The notes beneath the pieces were generated by a model. That model had not been told where the DNA came from. It saw nothing but the letters and a program-made list of their open reading frames with translations, and made no database searches. Shown here piece after piece: positions 8,851 through 19,972 of a DNA stretch of 64,000 nucleotides. This stretch comes from Lacibacter sp. H375 (lineage in GTDB: Bacteria; Bacteroidota; Bacteroidia; Chitinophagales; Chitinophagaceae): assembly GCF_037892425.1 (NCBI RefSeq), contig NZ_JBBKTT010000001.1:620001-684000 (forward strand). The letters run 5' to 3'. How positions within the stretch are numbered: position 1 is the first letter of the stretch; each line of letters opens with the position of its first letter. Made by a program: the position numbers and the translations under genes.

Positions 8851-8866
8851 GGCAAAACATAAAGAG

Positions 8867-10150
8867 ATGTACGAAAAAAGCAAAGAACTATTCGAACGGG
8901 CACAGAAAAGTATTCCTGGTGGAGTGAATTCCCCGGTACGTGCATTTAAAAGTGTAGGCGGCACGCCGCTCTTCATGCAAAAAGCAAAAGGTGCTTACAT
9001 GTATGATGCAGATGGCAATCAATACATCGATTACATTGCTTCGTGGGGACCAATGATTCTTGGTCATGCACATGAACCAATTGTAAAAGCTATCCAGGAA
9101 AAAGCACTTGATTCAACTTCATTCGGTGCACCAACTGAATTGGAAATTGAAATGGCCGAACTCATTTTGAGTATGGTGCCGAATGTGGATATGATCCGCA
9201 TGGTAAGTAGCGGCACAGAAGCTTGTATGAGTGCTGTTCGTTTGGCAAGAGGTTTTACAGGAAGAAATAAGATCATCAAGTTTGAAGGACATTATCACGG
9301 TCATGCAGATTCATTTTTAGTGAAAGCAGGAAGTGGCGTTGCGACGTTTAACATTCAAATAGTGCCTGGTGTAACAGCGGGTGTAGCAAAAGATACATTA
9401 ACTGCTGCTTACAATGATCTCGATGCAGTAAAGAAATTAGCAGAAGACCATAAAGGAGAAATTGCAGCCATCATCGTTGAACCTGTTGCAGGCAACATGG
9501 GTTGCATTTTACCACAAGCTGGTTTTCATGAAGGTTTGCGCAAGTTGTGTGATGAAGAAGGAATCGTTTTCATTTTTGATGAAGTGATGACCGGCTTCCG
9601 TTTAGCACCCGGTGGTGCACAGGAACGTCTCGGCATTAAAGCAGACTTGGTTACTTATGGAAAAGTAATTGGTGGCGGCATGCCTGTTGGTGCATTTGGC
9701 GGCAAAAAAGAAATTATGCAGCACATTGCTCCGTTGGGAAATGTGTACCAGGCAGGAACATTAAGTGGTAATCCTATTGCGATGATCGCAGGCTTTACAT
9801 TGCTGACTGAGTTAAAGAACAACCCTTCCATCTATAAAGAGCTTGAAGAAAAAACCATTTACTTACGTGATGGCTTGAACGAAGTATTGAAAGCTTGGAG
9901 GCAACCATATATCATCAATCAGCTTGGTTCAATGATCAGCGTGCATTTCAGTGAACATGCAGTTACAGATTTTGCAACAGCAGCATCTGCAAATAACGAG
10001 TTATTCAAAAAGTATTTTCATGCAATGTTGAAGCGTGGAGTTTATTTACCTCCTTCTGCATTTGAAAGCTGGTTCCTCAACAACGCTTTGACGTATGAAG
10101 ATCTCGATAAGACTATTGCTGCAACAAAAGAAAGTTTACAGGAGCTATAA
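8867..10150 (+). CDS. hemL: Glutamate-1-semialdehyde 2,1-aminomutase
   Basis: 427 residues from [19 protein letters not shown]; the ATG at 8867 is 16 bp after hemB and fits the family N-terminus, while an ATG at 8816 would overlap hemB. It turns glutamate-1-semialdehyde into 5-aminolevulinate. The [10 protein letters not shown] motif, the class III aminotransferase aspartate in [11 protein letters not shown], and the PLP lysine in [18 protein letters not shown] are intact. It is the last gene of the heme operon and is followed by a strong hairpin. Confidence 0.97.
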   Translation: MYEKSKELFERAQKSIPGGVNSPVRAFKSVGGTPLFMQKAKGAYMYDADGNQYIDYIASWGPMILGHAHEPIVKAIQEKALDSTSFGAPTELEIEMAELILSMVPNVDMIRMVSSGTEACMSAVRLARGFTGRNKIIKFEGHYHGHADSFLVKAGSGVATFNIQIVPGVTAGVAKDTLTAAYNDLDAVKKLAEDHKGEIAAIIVEPVAGNMGCILPQAGFHEGLRKLCDEEGIVFIFDEVMTGFRLAPGGAQERLGIKADLVTYGKVIGGGMPVGAFGGKKEIMQHIAPLGNVYQAGTLSGNPIAMIAGFTLLTELKNNPSIYKELEEKTIYLRDGLNEVLKAWRQPYIINQLGSMISVHFSEHAVTDFATAASANNELFKKYFHAMLKRGVYLPPSAFESWFLNNALTYEDLDKTIAATKESLQEL

Positions 10151-10152
10151 AC

Positions 10153-10187
10153 AATAAAGCGACCCGCCTCGGCGGGTCACTTTATTT
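10153..10187. terminator. Bidirectional terminator between hemL and the PepSY gene
   Basis: GACCCGCC / GGCGGGTC stem with a TC loop at 10161-10178, flanked by AATAAAG and CTTTATT that extend the pairing. The two genes converge, so it can serve both. Confidence 0.85.
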
Positions 10188-11493
10188 ATGCTACTTTTTC
10201 ATCACCTGTTAATGCAACAACAGGTTCTTCTTTTTTGTTTTTCGTTTTCTTCTTCATCTTGTTCAGCCAGATCATTGTACCTGTGATCGGCAAACTCGTT
10301 GCGATCAGGCAAGCAAGGAAATAAAGAATCTTCGTAAACGTACCATATACATTTCCAACGTGAATGGCCTTGATAGAACCAGCCACTCGTTCATTAAAAG
10401 GTTTCTTCTTAAAAATATCCAGCTTCACCACTTTCCCATTCTTTGGATCCATGGTAATTCTGTCGCCCGCAGCAGGAGCAAAGAAGCCCAGCTTTGTTTT
10501 TGTGATCATTGTTTTTGCATCTGCATCGGCAGGTAATGTGATCACATAATTTCCATTATACGCTAATAATTTATCCGCTTCTTTTACATAATCAGCAATT
10601 GATAACTGGACAGTAGCTAACGCTGTTGTATCTGCTGCAACTTCTTTCTTTCCTTCGCCTTCTTTGCGTTCGCTTTTTGCTTGTCCTTCTTTACGCTCTC
10701 CTCCTTTTCCTGCTTCAACTGGTTTGTATGTGCCCAGTGTTTTCTGTAATCCTTTTCTATACCATTCAAACGACCATTGCGGACCGGTCAATCCCATCAA
10801 CAATAAAAAGATCAATGAATAAAATGCAAGACTGTTATGCAAGTCATGATTCACACGTTTCCATCCGGCATTCCATTTTATTTTTAATCCTTGTCGCCAA
10901 TGTTTTACTTTTTGTGGAAACCAGATGATCAAACCTGTAATACATCCCAGAGTAAAAATGATCGTTGCCCAACCTGTGATCATACTTCCCAGCTTCCTGT
11001 TTTCCAAACCATCGATGATAGGTTTCTTCACTTTATCCAATAACAACCAACGATGTAAACTGAACATCGTTCCCATAAATTCTTTGGTACCATTCTTTTC
11101 TTTGGAGTTGCCAACGATAGCGCCTGTGTATGGATTCACCATATAGGTTGTGCCACCTCTCGCTGTGCTGTCTTCCTTCTTCTTTACATTGAATTGATAA
11201 GTTCGGTTTAACTCTGCAGGAATCGTCACACTTGCAATAGTGCCGCCTGTTTCCTGTTTTACTTTTTCTAATAGCGAATCAACAGGAATACGTTCTTTAC
11301 CTGTAACAGGTTGCACTTTGTATAAATGCGGCGCAGCTTTTTCAGTAAGCTCCGTATTAAAAACATATACTGTTCCGCTAAAACAAACAGCAATTACAAT
11401 TAATGCACTGCTGAGTCCCAACCAGAGATGTATGTCATTAAACAACTTTCTTATTCTTTGCCACCTGGTTTTTTGTGTGGTTATTTTGGCCAT
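10186..11493 (-). CDS. PepSY-associated transmembrane protein
   Basis: 435 residues of the PepSY_TM family. The N-terminal helix ALIVIAVCFSGTVYVF follows an IHLWLGL segment with a likely heme-ligand histidine; two more helices surround ITGWATIIFTLGCITGLIIWFP and the SLAFYSLIFLLLMGLTGP region, and a last helix is near KILYFLACLIATSLPITG. A charged low-complexity insert (GKGGERKEGQAKSERKEGEG) lies in the soluble part. Relatives are found beside siderophore receptors and some act as ferric-siderophore reductases; here it follows a TonB receptor on the same strand, so a role in iron release is inferred. A strong hairpin at 11533-11571 separates it from the receptor gene. Confidence 0.88.
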   Translation of the reverse strand: MAKITTQKTRWQRIRKLFNDIHLWLGLSSALIVIAVCFSGTVYVFNTELTEKAAPHLYKVQPVTGKERIPVDSLLEKVKQETGGTIASVTIPAELNRTYQFNVKKKEDSTARGGTTYMVNPYTGAIVGNSKEKNGTKEFMGTMFSLHRWLLLDKVKKPIIDGLENRKLGSMITGWATIIFTLGCITGLIIWFPQKVKHWRQGLKIKWNAGWKRVNHDLHNSLAFYSLIFLLLMGLTGPQWSFEWYRKGLQKTLGTYKPVEAGKGGERKEGQAKSERKEGEGKKEVAADTTALATVQLSIADYVKEADKLLAYNGNYVITLPADADAKTMITKTKLGFFAPAAGDRITMDPKNGKVVKLDIFKKKPFNERVAGSIKAIHVGNVYGTFTKILYFLACLIATSLPITGTMIWLNKMKKKTKNKKEEPVVALTGDEKVA

Positions 11494-11532
11494 TTTAATC
11501 TCTATTATCTTCTTTTACGATTTGTTTAGTAT

Positions 11533-11571
11533 GTCAAAAAGGGATCGCATTGCTACGAGTCCCTTTTTGAC
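11533..11571. terminator. Long perfect hairpin between receptor and PepSY gene
   Basis: A 12-bp perfect stem GTCAAAAAGGGA / TCCCTTTTTGAC around a 15-nt loop. It lies between two genes read in the same direction, so it may be a terminator, an attenuator giving less PepSY protein than receptor, or an RNA processing site. Confidence 0.7.
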
Positions 11572-11593
11572 GTCTTTTATTTATTTTTCCTGC

Positions 11594-14053
11594 TTAGAAT
11601 TTGTAAGAAACAGTTGCTACAAAATTACGTGGCGGAATCGGGTTGATGCTATAATTCTCATGCACGTAATAATTATATGTATTAGTGATATTCGCAAGCT
11701 TAGCAAGTACCGATACTTTTTTATAAGTGTAGCCAACACTTGCATCAATTGTATTGAAACCGTTGATGCCAAAACTTCTGTTCAAGATGCTGCCGTTTGC
11801 CTGGTATGTGTCGTTCCAACCCACAACACGGTCGCCAATATAGTTATACACGAATCCAAATTTCAAACTCTTCAATGTTCCTTTTCCAACAGTGTAAAAA
11901 GCGGATGCATTGGCTGTGTGTTGAGGTGTGTTTACCAAACGCTGACCTTCCACAAAACTTCCGTTTCCTTTGTTGGTTTTGTTGTAGTACATATGATTAT
12001 AGCTGTAACCCGCTACAACAAACAATCCTTCAACGGGGCGACCCTGGATATCCACTTCAATACCTTGACTGATCGTTTGTCCGCTCAATTGTTTAATGGC
12101 TGTATTTGTATTTGGATTACCGTTTGCATCTTCCAATGCTATCACAGGAAAGTTGTTATTGATGATCTGGTAAAGCGTAAGGTTTGCACTCAGCTTTCTT
12201 TCAAAGAAATCATTTTTGATACCCAGCTCAAACTGATCAATGATTGAAGGTTTTAATGGATTGAAAAAAATATCCGTACCTGTGTTAGGTGTAAACGAGT
12301 TTGCATAACTCGCAAACAACGACATCTTTTCAGTTGGCTGATAGACCAATCCCACTCTTGGAGAAAAAGCCTTATCAATTTGTGCTTTAGTATAAGCTAC
12401 TGAATCATTTTTCAACAGGTAAGTTGTTTTTGTTGGATCTGTATGTTGGTAAGACCAACGAACCCCGGCAAGCAATTTCAATTTCTTTGTAATAGCAACC
12501 AAGTCCTGCACATAAACACCAAAACGTGTTACAGGTATTTCTGCACGTGTGCTCCATACTGCATTTGGAATATCTGTTCGTTGAACAAATTTCGAAGGAT
12601 CTAAAATATTAATTGTGTCGTAAATAGTTCCTGTGATAGCAGATGCAAGGTTTGCTGTTTGATACTGATCTGCGTCAATACCTGCAAGCAGTTTATGGTA
12701 CATTCCGCCGGTTTTAAATTCACCGGTTAAATTCACCTGTGCTGCATAGTAATCTTCTTTGTTATCGAACTTACCAAGCGGACGCTTCCATTTTCCTGTA
12801 GGATCGGCCTGTATTCTTTCAACTGAATAATAATCTCTGTGGTAAAATGCTTTTGATACACCTCCACTCAACTGCCAATCGCTGTTAAAACGATGTTCAA
12901 CTTCGGAACCAACTGTAGATTGAATTGTGTGCGTATACTGCCAATTAGTACCCATAAATCTTGAGCGGGGTACATCAGCTATTTGTTTACCTACATTGGT
13001 AGAAGACGTTGTGCCAATCGTTCCGATACCAAAGTCAGGAGTAAAATCATGCTTCAAATAATCACCCTGTACAATTAATGTTGTTTTATCGCCAAGGTTA
13101 AACAATAACGAAGGGTTTACATAATAACGTTTTGAGGTTACAGACTCCCTGAAACTGTTAGCTGATTCACAAGTACCGTTAACCCTGAAGGCAATTTTCT
13201 TTGACAATGGACCATACACATCGAATGCTGGTTTGTATAAATCAAAACTTCCGGTTCGCATACTCACTTCACCACCAAAATCGAATTTTGGTTTTTTGCT
13301 ACGCATGTTTACAATACCGCCCGGAGCAACGTTACCATAAAGAATAGCTGCACTTCCTTTTAATACTTCTACACTTTCCAAAGAGCTGACTTCAGGCATT
13401 GCACCGCTGTTGATGCGGAAACCATTTTTAAACATGTTGTTATTGCCAAAGCTGTAACCTCTTGCATAAAACGCTTCCTGCGTATTACCACGGGTTGTAC
13501 CTAAATAAACACCGTTTACATTTTTAATCACATCGCTCAAACGCTGCGCCTGTTGGTTACGAATTACCGGCTCTCCGATAATTGCAACAGCCTGTGGCAG
13601 ATCCATTGATTTGATGTTCACTTTCCCAACAGAAGTAATTTTTTCATTTGCATTGCTTGATGATCTGATGATGATTTCTTCTAATTCAGTTTCATTTTCA
13701 GTTAATACAAAATCTTGGATTGCAGACTCCCCTTTTTTGATTTCTATAACAGCTTCCACTGTTTTCAACCCGGTAAATGAAACAATAAGGGTGTATCGAC
13801 CTTCAGGAACAGAATAAAAGAAATATTCACCGGCATCGTTGGTGATGGTTCCCTTATTGGTTTCCTTCATGATAATATTCACAAAACCGGCAGGTTTTCC
13901 ATCCTTTGTACGTACAATACCCTTTACTATGGGAGCAGGAGTAGGATTTGTCACCAAAGTGTGGTTTGCAGCACCTGTATTATTTAAATTATTTTGAGCT
14001 GATACTGATAAACTGATAAGTCCGAGACTAAGCGTTAGTAATGTCCGATTCAT
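11594..14053 (-). CDS. TonB-dependent siderophore receptor with carboxypeptidase-like N-terminal domain
   Basis: 819 residues. A signal peptide (MNRTLLTLSLGLISLSVSAQ) is followed by a carboxypeptidase-regulatory-like domain (VKGIVRTKDGKPAGFVNIIM to about residue 125), then a plug domain (GEPVIRNQQAQRLSDVIKNV; YARGYSFGNNNMFKNG; VEVLKGSAAILYGNVAPGG), and a 22-strand barrel ending in FVATVSYKF. The plug motifs are those of the FhuA/FhuE/FpvA-type siderophore receptors, so the cargo is probably an iron chelate; the exact ligand cannot be read. The promoter carries the tandem operator at 14101-14141 and a GAAATTTG -7 box at 14075-14082. PepSY gene follows. Confidence 0.93.
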   Translation of the reverse strand: MNRTLLTLSLGLISLSVSAQNNLNNTGAANHTLVTNPTPAPIVKGIVRTKDGKPAGFVNIIMKETNKGTITNDAGEYFFYSVPEGRYTLIVSFTGLKTVEAVIEIKKGESAIQDFVLTENETELEEIIIRSSSNANEKITSVGKVNIKSMDLPQAVAIIGEPVIRNQQAQRLSDVIKNVNGVYLGTTRGNTQEAFYARGYSFGNNNMFKNGFRINSGAMPEVSSLESVEVLKGSAAILYGNVAPGGIVNMRSKKPKFDFGGEVSMRTGSFDLYKPAFDVYGPLSKKIAFRVNGTCESANSFRESVTSKRYYVNPSLLFNLGDKTTLIVQGDYLKHDFTPDFGIGTIGTTSSTNVGKQIADVPRSRFMGTNWQYTHTIQSTVGSEVEHRFNSDWQLSGGVSKAFYHRDYYSVERIQADPTGKWKRPLGKFDNKEDYYAAQVNLTGEFKTGGMYHKLLAGIDADQYQTANLASAITGTIYDTINILDPSKFVQRTDIPNAVWSTRAEIPVTRFGVYVQDLVAITKKLKLLAGVRWSYQHTDPTKTTYLLKNDSVAYTKAQIDKAFSPRVGLVYQPTEKMSLFASYANSFTPNTGTDIFFNPLKPSIIDQFELGIKNDFFERKLSANLTLYQIINNNFPVIALEDANGNPNTNTAIKQLSGQTISQGIEVDIQGRPVEGLFVVAGYSYNHMYYNKTNKGNGSFVEGQRLVNTPQHTANASAFYTVGKGTLKSLKFGFVYNYIGDRVVGWNDTYQANGSILNRSFGINGFNTIDASVGYTYKKVSVLAKLANITNTYNYYVHENYSINPIPPRNFVATVSYKF

Positions 14054-14100
14054 AATTCACATTTTATTCGGATGCAAATTTCACTTATCAACACCCATTT

Positions 14101-14141
14101 CATTTACACAATGAGGAAAAGCGTTTACGCAATACGAAAAC
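14101..14141 (-). promoter_or_regulatory. AraC-type tandem operator upstream of first TonB receptor
   Basis: Two direct repeats of TTTACRCAAT..G.AAAA begin at 14103 and 14124, 21 bp (two helical turns) apart. A near-identical element lies at 16528-16567 before the second receptor gene. The near edge is 18 bp from the putative -7 box in both cases. The adjacent AraC regulator (16592-17530) is the obvious candidate to bind. Confidence 0.75.
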
Positions 14142-14175
14142 AACGAGTTAGAAACCTTTTGAACAAAATGGCATA

Positions 14176-14207
14176 AAAAAAACTTCACAATAAGGTGAAG
14201 TTTTTTT
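14176..14207. terminator. Terminator after second TonB receptor gene
   Basis: AAAAACTTCAC / GTGAAGTTTTT hairpin with an AATAAG loop just after the stop of the gene ending at 14224; A and T runs on both sides make it bidirectional. Confidence 0.85.
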
Positions 14208-14223
14208 GATAATCTGTTCCAGT

Positions 14224-16482
14224 TTAGAATTTTGCTCCAACGCTGACGAAGAACGTCCTTCCATCTGCCGGCATTGCACCCGGACCCGGATAGCCGCCCG
14301 CCCTGCGTGTGAAATATTTTTCGTTTGTGAAATTATTAATACCTGCTTTGATATTTAGATTTTTATTGAAGCGATAAGACGCCGTTAAATCAGTAACAGT
14401 ATATGCAGGAATAATTCCGTTTTGTGCATTTGCTGTTGGTGCAACTGTATTGTTTGCATCGGCAAATGCATCACTTACATAGCTTACCTGTGTGGTGAAG
14501 GAAAATCCTTTGAACGAATAAGTTAAACCACTTCTTACAATATGCTCCGGTGCGTTTTCCACTTTTTTATTCTGCAGATTGCTTTCAACCAACTGGTTGC
14601 TGCTGTTCTTTGTTATCACTTTAAAGTTTCCATAACGGGCATCTGTGAAACCATAAGAAACAAACAGGTTAATATCGCCCCATGTTGATTTTTCAGTAAT
14701 TGCTTTTACCGGGCTGAATTCTACCAAGGCCTCAATTCCTTTGCTTGTGCTGTTGCCCACATTTGTACGATAGTTATAAAAACTTCCATCGGTGCGTTGT
14801 TGTACAATGGTGCCGATACGGTTATTGTATTGCAGGTAAAATGCACTTACATCAAAAAATAGATATGAACCAAAACGTCCACGGTAGCCTAAATCAGCAT
14901 TATACCCCTTCGCATCTTTAATATCCTGGTCCACAACATCGGTTGTGGGTGGCGCTGTTAAATCAGCAAACTGTACAGGGCGGTAAGCTTGTGTAATATT
15001 TGCATAGAGTTCGCTCATTGATGTAACATGATATTCTGCTCCTACGCCGGCAAGAACAAATCCACGGCTGCGTTTTTGATTCTGTAACAACACTTCATTT
15101 CCGGCACTGAAACCATTTCGTCCGCTTGCTTGTCCGGTAATATATTCATAACGTAACCCGGGGATAATGATCAACTTTTCAGAAATTCTGAAAATGTTTT
15201 CTGCATGTAAAGCTGCATTGATCGTATTGAAGTCAATATCTCTTGTCCAGATACCGTCACTCACCCTCATATCATAATCTGTTCCTGTAGTTCCTTTTCC
15301 ATCAGCTGCATAACGGAGTGTTGTGCCTTTGTATAAACGCCCGCCCAATGAAAATGAGTTGTTCATTTTACCAAGCTTGTAGGCGCCGAGATAACGTACT
15401 TCCAATCCATAATTCCTGTAATCATCTTCGTTCAGGTTACGTGCATTGTATTGATTGGTGGTTTTGTTGATGGTATCCTTTACAATTATTCCCGCAGATG
15501 GCATAAAGCCAACACTGTTCCTGTCGCCATGTACTGCAAATAACTTTACATTCAAACGTGAATTTTCACTGAATTTATAATTGCTGATTAGTGCGGCAGT
15601 TGTCCAGGTAACATCAAACCAGTTCCGGCTTCTGAAACTTTGTTTGATATCTTGTTTCAATTGCGCATCTGTTAATCCACCAGGTTGCTGGCTACGCATG
15701 TTGCTGCGCATCAACTCTGCAGTAATCGAAAATTTATCAGTAAAACGATAAGTAAATGTTCCGAAGCCGGAGTTATTATAGTAACGGCTGTTCTGCCTGT
15801 ATCCATCTGCGTTACGATGGTCAAAGAAACCATAGTAATGATATTTCTTTGTTTCACCACCTACAGCATTATAACTATTAAACAAGCCGTTGCTGCCAAT
15901 GGTTTGTTGTGTTTCAAACTCAAACGGTTTATTAATCTCACTACCGTTTCGTAAAATATAATTAACCATGCCGCCAAACTGCGGACCGTATTGGAGCGAA
16001 CCATGCCCTCTTATAATTTCAATCCGTTGAACTGCCTGTAACTGCGGATTGTAGTATGCTTCCGGATAACCGTAAGGATCGGCAGCAATATCATAACCGT
16101 TTTGTCTTGTATTAAACTCCCAGCTGCGGTTAGGGCTCAATCCTCTTGCAGCAATACCGATCTGTATACCACTGCCATCACTTTCCCAAATTTGAATACC
16201 GGGAATTTTAGCTACCACTTGCCGCATGGTATTGGTAACTACGTTTCCCTGCACATTATCAACTACAATTAATGAGTTCTTCTTACCCGCATTGATATTT
16301 ACACCAACAATTTCCGGTAAGAAATGTACATCAGCACGGCTGTTACGGCCAACCACTGTTATGTCGGCCAGGTATTTTGTATGGAGACGACTGCTGTCTG
16401 TTTTTGTTGAATCCTGTTGAGCTGTTGTTTGTAAAGCTATTATTGCCAGGCAAATTGTGATAATGGTTCTGTTCATGTTCAT
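14224..16482 (-). CDS. TonB-dependent receptor, FecA-like
   Basis: 752 residues from MNMNRTIITICLAIIALQ, a signal peptide; an ATG two codons later is equally possible and a start at 16521 is too far upstream and would translate the promoter. Unlike its neighbour it lacks the carboxypeptidase-like domain. The plug reads IAARGLSPNRSWEFNTRQNG, DPYGYPEAYYNPQLQAVQRI and RGHGSLQYGPQFGGMVNYIL; the YGPQ-GG-VNY pattern is that of the ferric citrate receptor FecA and relatives. The barrel ends FFVSVGAKF. The tandem operator at 16528-16567 lies 46 bp before the start. Ferric citrate as cargo is a guess from the plug. Confidence 0.92.
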   Translation of the reverse strand: MNMNRTIITICLAIIALQTTAQQDSTKTDSSRLHTKYLADITVVGRNSRADVHFLPEIVGVNINAGKKNSLIVVDNVQGNVVTNTMRQVVAKIPGIQIWESDGSGIQIGIAARGLSPNRSWEFNTRQNGYDIAADPYGYPEAYYNPQLQAVQRIEIIRGHGSLQYGPQFGGMVNYILRNGSEINKPFEFETQQTIGSNGLFNSYNAVGGETKKYHYYGFFDHRNADGYRQNSRYYNNSGFGTFTYRFTDKFSITAELMRSNMRSQQPGGLTDAQLKQDIKQSFRSRNWFDVTWTTAALISNYKFSENSRLNVKLFAVHGDRNSVGFMPSAGIIVKDTINKTTNQYNARNLNEDDYRNYGLEVRYLGAYKLGKMNNSFSLGGRLYKGTTLRYAADGKGTTGTDYDMRVSDGIWTRDIDFNTINAALHAENIFRISEKLIIIPGLRYEYITGQASGRNGFSAGNEVLLQNQKRSRGFVLAGVGAEYHVTSMSELYANITQAYRPVQFADLTAPPTTDVVDQDIKDAKGYNADLGYRGRFGSYLFFDVSAFYLQYNNRIGTIVQQRTDGSFYNYRTNVGNSTSKGIEALVEFSPVKAITEKSTWGDINLFVSYGFTDARYGNFKVITKNSSNQLVESNLQNKKVENAPEHIVRSGLTYSFKGFSFTTQVSYVSDAFADANNTVAPTANAQNGIIPAYTVTDLTASYRFNKNLNIKAGINNFTNEKYFTRRAGGYPGPGAMPADGRTFFVSVGAKF

Positions 16483-16501
16483 TTCCAAGTTTAATCGGGG
16501 G

Positions 16502-16509
16502 CAAAGGTG
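16502..16509 (-). promoter_or_regulatory. -7 box of second TonB receptor gene
   Basis: CACCTTTG on the minus strand, 7 of 8 to TAnnTTTG, 18 bp from the tandem operator, the same spacing as at the first receptor gene. No -33 box is seen; an activator bound at the operator could replace it. Confidence 0.5.
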
Positions 16510-16527
16510 CGTTACAACCATTCAAAT

Positions 16528-16567
16528 CATTTACAGAATAAGGAAAACTGTTTACGCAATACGGAAA
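16528..16567 (-). promoter_or_regulatory. AraC-type tandem operator upstream of second TonB receptor
   Basis: TTTAC-based direct repeats start at 16530 and 16551, again 21 bp apart. About 34 of 40 positions agree with the element at 14101-14141, including the invariant GTTTACGCAATACG. Confidence 0.75.
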
Positions 16568-16591
16568 GCCTCAGAAAAAAATGAACAGGTA

Positions 16592-17530
16592 TTAGTTTGT
16601 TCTGAACAACAATTCACAAGGTTTCAGCCCTGTGTGTTTTTTAAACGCAGTAGAAAAGTGTGAGATAGAGGAATAACCGAGTAATGCACTTACTTCAGTA
16701 ACGCTTAATCCTTTTTCGTATAAAAGATATTTAGCGTGTTCCATACGTTGGCTTTGATAAAATTCGAAGATTGTAGTTCCGAACATTTCTTTGAACCCTT
16801 TTTTCAAATAACATTCGTTGGTACCCACTTTACGGCTCAATTCCTTAATGGTGATGGGCTCGCCAATACGTTGCAATAAAATTTCCCGGGCCTGCAGAAT
16901 GGTATCTTTTGCGTTATCTGTTGCAAGAAAACGGCAGACAAAACTTTCCTCGGCTTTCTGATCTGTTAAACATTCCAATCCATACAACAGCAATGTTTGC
17001 AACTGGCTGTTTACATAAATATTCTCGAGTGCATTACTGTAATTATGCTGTACCAGGTTATCCAATACCGTTCTTATACGGCTGCAAAGATTAACCGTTG
17101 TGCTGAACGATTGCTTCTCTTTAAACGCCAGCACACGCTCACTTTTTGTTGTAATAGTTTTACCCTTTACAAACGGAGTAAGGTAGGAAGGAGAAAAACG
17201 AAACATGAATACATCGATGGTGGGTTCTGCTATACAATCGGTTGAAGTTTTTTTACAAACCCCGTTTGCGCAGGTTTTGCTGTTGCAATATTTATTGCCG
17301 TTGATGCAGAAACGCAGCTCAATGTTTCGCTCCTTTGATTGCTTAGGTTGAGAATTGTACACAAGCACAGCTGTATCTTCCTGTGTAACATGTGGCAGCA
17401 ATTTGTAGCGATAAATGCCATACTGCACCGAGCCGGGAATTTGCTTTTCCTGCTCATACACCAAGTCCAGCTCATGCGTTAAGAGCGGGTTTCGGTTGGT
17501 GAGTGTGAGTAATTCGTTCAACTGCTGCAT
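16592..17530 (-). CDS. AraC family regulator with cysteine cluster
   Basis: 312 residues from the ATG at 17528-17530 (MQQLNELLTLTNRN); a longer frame to 17569 would run through the promoter. The C-terminal ~100 residues form the double helix-turn-helix of AraC (ITIKELSRKVGTNECYLKKGFKEM; LSVTEVSALLGYSSISHFSTAF). The N-terminal sensor half has five cysteines at 75, 82, 87, 92 and 99 (FCINGNKYC, KTCANGVCKK, TDC). Relatives next to siderophore receptors (PchR/YbtA type) activate receptor genes when the siderophore is present; here the matching operators before both receptor genes support that. The cysteines could bind metal or an Fe-S cluster, which is speculation. Confidence 0.9.
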   Translation of the reverse strand: MQQLNELLTLTNRNPLLTHELDLVYEQEKQIPGSVQYGIYRYKLLPHVTQEDTAVLVYNSQPKQSKERNIELRFCINGNKYCNSKTCANGVCKKTSTDCIAEPTIDVFMFRFSPSYLTPFVKGKTITTKSERVLAFKEKQSFSTTVNLCSRIRTVLDNLVQHNYSNALENIYVNSQLQTLLLYGLECLTDQKAEESFVCRFLATDNAKDTILQAREILLQRIGEPITIKELSRKVGTNECYLKKGFKEMFGTTIFEFYQSQRMEHAKYLLYEKGLSVTEVSALLGYSSISHFSTAFKKHTGLKPCELLFRTN

Positions 17531-17536
17531 CGGGTG

Positions 17537-17544
17537 CAAAGATA
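17537..17544 (-). promoter_or_regulatory. -7 box of the AraC gene, six bases before ATG
   Basis: TATCTTTG, exact consensus, then six bases, then ATG. Transcription would start at or next to the A of ATG, predicting a leaderless mRNA. Confidence 0.6.
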
Positions 17545-17713
17545 GGTCATAAAACAGGGCTACTATCATGGGCTATTGACAGAGTTTTGTCATGTTTTTG
17601 GCGTGAAAAAGAACCGATGTTTCGTCTCCTTTTTCAAGAATTCCACTACCTGTTTCAAACCCTTCATTTTCAGTAATAAAATTGTGGATTTCTTGATACA
17701 AAATCGGCTTTAA

Positions 17714-19795
<2,082 letters not shown>

Positions 19796-19820
19796 GGCGG
19801 ATTTTTATACAAATCATACG

Positions 19821-19847
19821 AGCGGCCCGTCAATCCGGGTCGCTTTT
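19821..19847 (+). terminator. gyrB terminator
   Basis: AGCGGCCCG / CGGGTCGCT stem (one G-T pair) with a short loop, followed by five T. Confidence 0.85.
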
Positions 19848-19910
19848 TATTGATTTTCAACGTGTAGTGGCTGTGGAAAGCATTTTGAGCCCTTTTTTAG
19901 CGAAAATCTG

Positions 19911-19918
19911 TACTTTAG
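19911..19918 (+). promoter_or_regulatory. -7 box for the 65-residue protein gene
   Basis: TACTTTAG, 7 of 8 to consensus, 54 nt before the ATG. A TTG lies at 19885-19887, slightly further than the usual -33 spacing. Confidence 0.45.
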
Positions 19919-19972
19919 CCCGAACCGAGAGACGGTAATTATTAACTAACCCCTCATAAAAAAATTTCAATT

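Noticed and set aside
11240-12247. 335-residue open frame on the plus strand
   Set aside because: It lies opposite the PepSY gene and TonB receptor, which have clear family motifs; its own sequence is low-complexity and cysteine-rich without similarity.
17577-17592. Inverted repeat TGACA...TGTCA upstream of the AraC gene
   Set aside because: Only five base pairs, not related to the tandem operators.
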